This document shows, piece after piece, positions 62,246-64,000 of a DNA stretch of 64,000 nucleotides. This stretch comes from Hyphomicrobium_A sp964405975 (GTDB lineage: Bacteria; Pseudomonadota; Alphaproteobacteria; Rhizobiales; Hyphomicrobiaceae). The DNA lies in NCBI GenBank assembly GCA_964405975.1, contig CAYOPW010000004.1, positions 1 to 64,000 of the forward strand. The letters run 5' to 3'. The notes beneath the pieces are model-generated. The model made no database searches. It saw only the letters and a list, made by a program, of their open reading frames with translations, and was not told the DNA's origin. Positions within the stretch are counted from its first letter, which is position 1. The number at the start of each line of letters is the position of its first letter. The translations under genes were made by a program, and so were the position numbers.

Positions 62246-62473
62246 GTCGCGACACTTGTCCATGAGGATGGAGCGTGGCGCGTCTTCGATAACTTCGAGC
62301 AGATCAAACGGCGGGGGGTACGGCTGAGAAGCCGTCGCATGGCTTTGTATGCCTGACGTTGGCTTTTCCTGAAGGCGCCACAACAGGCCGAGCTTGCACA
62401 GGGAACCGTCCGCAACCCTGCCCCAACGTTGGGATATATGCCCCAGCCCAGCTCTTAGCGGTACAACGCTGGC

Positions 62474-63223
62474 TCAGTTTTCAGCAACAGGACGCCATCC
62501 AGCCGCCAGCGCTTCCGCCTCCGAGCAGAACCACCGCTCACCGCTGGCCTGATCAATCCTGACCTTGCTGTACCAGGGGCTCCACGGCATGTGATAGATC
62601 TGACCGCGTTTGGAAACATTGCCTTTAATCACACATCCGCTCGGTGCAACTTGCTCGGCGCTTTGCCAGCGCTTCTTGCGAAATTCCCAAGCCGGTTCTG
62701 CGTTGGCCTGCCAGATGCCAACGCGCTTAGCACGCGCTTCAGCCTCCTGTTTGACGTAATTGGAAGAATACTTGACGTACGCCCATGCATGGCCGCTGCG
62801 AACCATTTCCGCGTTGATGTCGAGATCGCCGACGAAACACACCCCGATCATGCGACCGTACTTGTCCGTACCGTGACGATTGCAACTCACTCGCTTGCCC
62901 GATACCAGCTTGCTAAGAACCCGCGCAGCCGTCTTGCCGCATCGCCATTGCTCGCCGCCGCCGCGGCCGCAGGTCTGCGCGGTCTCGGGTGCATCGATGC
63001 CCTCCAACCGCACGCGTTCACCAGAGATCTCGATGGTGTCACCATCGATGATCCGTGCGGCACCAATCAGATCGCCGAGCGCAACCGTTTCGTTTGCCGG
63101 AGCTAGCATGAGCGCCACGAGCGCGAGGACGCCAGTCAGCGCGCGCCACACAGATCGGCGAATCAGATAACGTGTTGCATCTTCAATCACAATTGTGAAT
63201 TTAGCCCGATTCGCATGGCGCAA
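62474..63223 (-). CDS. Staphylococcal-nuclease-like protein with C-terminal 'sunset'-type module
   Basis: Up to 249 residues. A hydrophobic segment (VWRALTGVLALVALMLAP, about 25-42) acts as signal or anchor. The SNase domain has IDGDTIEISGERVRLEGIDAPETAQ near residue 60, and DKYGRMIGVCFV with the catalytic Arg. A C-terminal module with GCVIKGNVSKRGQIYHMPWS and GERWFCSEAEALAAGWRP follows; such Cys-containing tails accompany secreted nucleases and excalibur-like proteins. The start is uncertain (TTG at 63223, or a GTG at 63190). It probably degrades extracellular or periplasmic nucleic acid. Confidence 0.82.
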   Translation of the reverse strand: MRHANRAKFTIVIEDATRYLIRRSVWRALTGVLALVALMLAPANETVALGDLIGAARIIDGDTIEISGERVRLEGIDAPETAQTCGRGGGEQWRCGKTAARVLSKLVSGKRVSCNRHGTDKYGRMIGVCFVGDLDINAEMVRSGHAWAYVKYSSNYVKQEAEARAKRVGIWQANAEPAWEFRKKRWQSAEQVAPSGCVIKGNVSKRGQIYHMPWSPWYSKVRIDQASGERWFCSEAEALAAGWRPVAEN

Positions 63224-63431
63224 CCTAGACTAAATTATGATATGAATCTGCAACCTGTAATGAGTCCTAAGTTATTTTGGATGGAATGCCCGGATATGCG
63301 CCGCATTCCGCCCAAGCCGCAGGGATCTCTCGGGTTGCCCAAAGGGCACATCCGGAAATTTTGAACGCTTGCCAATTCCCTGCTGCTTCGCACTTGCGTA
63401 ATCTCGCAGGTGAATTAAAGGCGGGGGATCC

Positions 63432-63893
63432 GTGGCTGCAATTCTGAGGGGTTCCAGAAACCTGGGAGTCGTATTGCCGATCGGGGCGTTGTTGGCTGCT
63501 CTGGCGGCCGGTGGATGCTCCACATTCCAAGACTTTGCCGGCGTGCAACACGCCGGCTATCAGAATGACGGCACGTACGTGCTGAGTGCACAGGACAAAG
63601 ACCTTGGCTGCGGACACCTGCAAGAGCGATCAGACGGACTCATCGCGCAAATGCAGGCGCTGCCAGCGCGCGCCGTGCAAGAATTACAGGATGCCCCGAA
63701 GAGCCTAGCTGCGATGTTCAGTCGAACCTTCGGCGGGGGCGGCAACGGACTAAAAGCCGTTGATGCTTATGATCGTACCCACGCTGAAGCCGTAGCACTC
63801 AATGCATATCTCGACGAAAAAGGCTGTGGCTCAACGGACGTCGATGCGCATTTAGGCGAATCCAACGAGCAAATGGTGTTTTTCAAGCGTTAG
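63432..63893 (+). CDS. Lipoprotein, unknown function
   Basis: 153 residues from a GTG with GGGGGA upstream. The signal ends in the lipobox A-G-G-C near residue 29, so it should be lipidated. The mature protein has two further Cys (C-G-H and K-G-C-G), a helical middle (LQERSDGLIAQMQALPARAVQELQDAP) and a Gly-rich patch. I do not recognise the family. The four-residue end FFKR is followed by a GC palindrome. It is convergent with the partial gene at the window end. Confidence 0.65.
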   Translation: MAAILRGSRNLGVVLPIGALLAALAAGGCSTFQDFAGVQHAGYQNDGTYVLSAQDKDLGCGHLQERSDGLIAQMQALPARAVQELQDAPKSLAAMFSRTFGGGGNGLKAVDAYDRTHAEAVALNAYLDEKGCGSTDVDAHLGESNEQMVFFKR

Positions 63894-63921
63894 GCTTAGA
63901 ACTTTAAGGGCGCGCGCCCCA

Positions 63922-64000
63922 TCAGCGGCGGCGATAACCGCCCGAGCCGGATCGCGGCGGCGGGGTGCCGCTGCGCGCATCCTTATGACGAAAGTTTATG
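63922..64000 (-). CDS. Possible 3' end of a gene cut by the window edge
   Basis: One minus-strand frame is open to the window end and closes with TGA at 63922, giving a Gly/Ser/Pro/Arg-rich tail (HKDARSGTPPPRSGSGGYRRR-like). Such basic tails end RNA helicases and similar RNA-binding proteins, but 26 residues cannot identify it. Short GC-rich sequence stays open by chance, so this is only a possibility. Confidence 0.3.
   Translation of the reverse strand, partial: INFRHKDARSGTPPPRSGSGGYRRR

Overview
The window reads as a chromosomal segment of an alphaproteobacterium of the order Hyphomicrobiales, probably a facultative methylotroph near Hyphomicrobium. The lineage evidence is TrcR (DUF1013), CpdR, GapR (DUF2312), a three-subunit PntAA/PntAB/PntB transhydrogenase preceded by an aa3-oxidase subunit IV peptide, a DUF1036-pyk pair and an MmgR/suhB-type small RNA beside hisN. 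The methylotroph inference rests on two PqqA-type precursor peptides whose C-terminal halves resemble Methylobacterium PqqA. I see no insertion sequence, prophage, integrase or CRISPR array; the content is mostly core chromosome.

Layout. 1-1.3 kb: small orphan genes and a monocistronic pqqA. 1.5-7.1 kb: minus-strand MaoC hydratase, ribF, ileS, lspA and a BamF-like lipoprotein. 7.3-13 kb: trcR, an acyl-CoA synthetase, two YdcH (DUF465) peptides, purE-purK, rpsU. 13-18.7 kb: alpha/beta hydrolase, a candidate plus-strand sRNA, alanine dehydrogenase and the pnt operon. 19-27 kb: CBS protein, MgtC/DUF4010 membrane protein, cytochrome c, ABC1 kinase-like protein, Kup, M3 oligopeptidase. 27-33.3 kb: a sigma-54 response regulator, an L,D-transpeptidase, a DUF882 peptidase and OxyR. 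33.6-40.2 kb: gapR, DUF1244, two N-formylglutamate amidohydrolase-like proteins, DUF1036-pyk, a TPR protein, a short rpmJ, tRNA-Val(GAC), cpdR. 40.3-44.1 kb: two tandem MmgR-like sRNAs, hisN, a lysophospholipase-like hydrolase, and hsp20 behind a ROSE-type RNA thermometer. 44.6-50.9 kb: gltBD. 51-60.6 kb: an SGNH-fold protein, S-adenosylmethionine decarboxylase, AsmA, intracellular PHB depolymerase, a second pqqA, polA. 60.8-64 kb: tRNA-Arg(CCG) followed by a looser stretch with an XRE regulator, its probable operator, a truncated XRE copy, an SNase-like nuclease and small exported proteins.

Themes. Nitrogen assimilation (gltBD, ald) sits with redox balance (pntAA/AB/B). PHB-related functions are present as phaZ, an R-hydratase-like MaoC protein and relatives of the sRNA that controls PHB in Sinorhizobium. 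Cell-cycle factors TrcR, CpdR and GapR are scattered. The most distinctive features are two nearly identical stand-alone pqqA genes 56 kb apart with no pqqBCDE in view, the tandem MmgR-like sRNAs, the ROSE element and a perfect palindrome between a divergent XRE gene and a membrane-protein gene.

Coordinates and motifs were read by eye. Family names come from recognised motifs and context, not from database searches.
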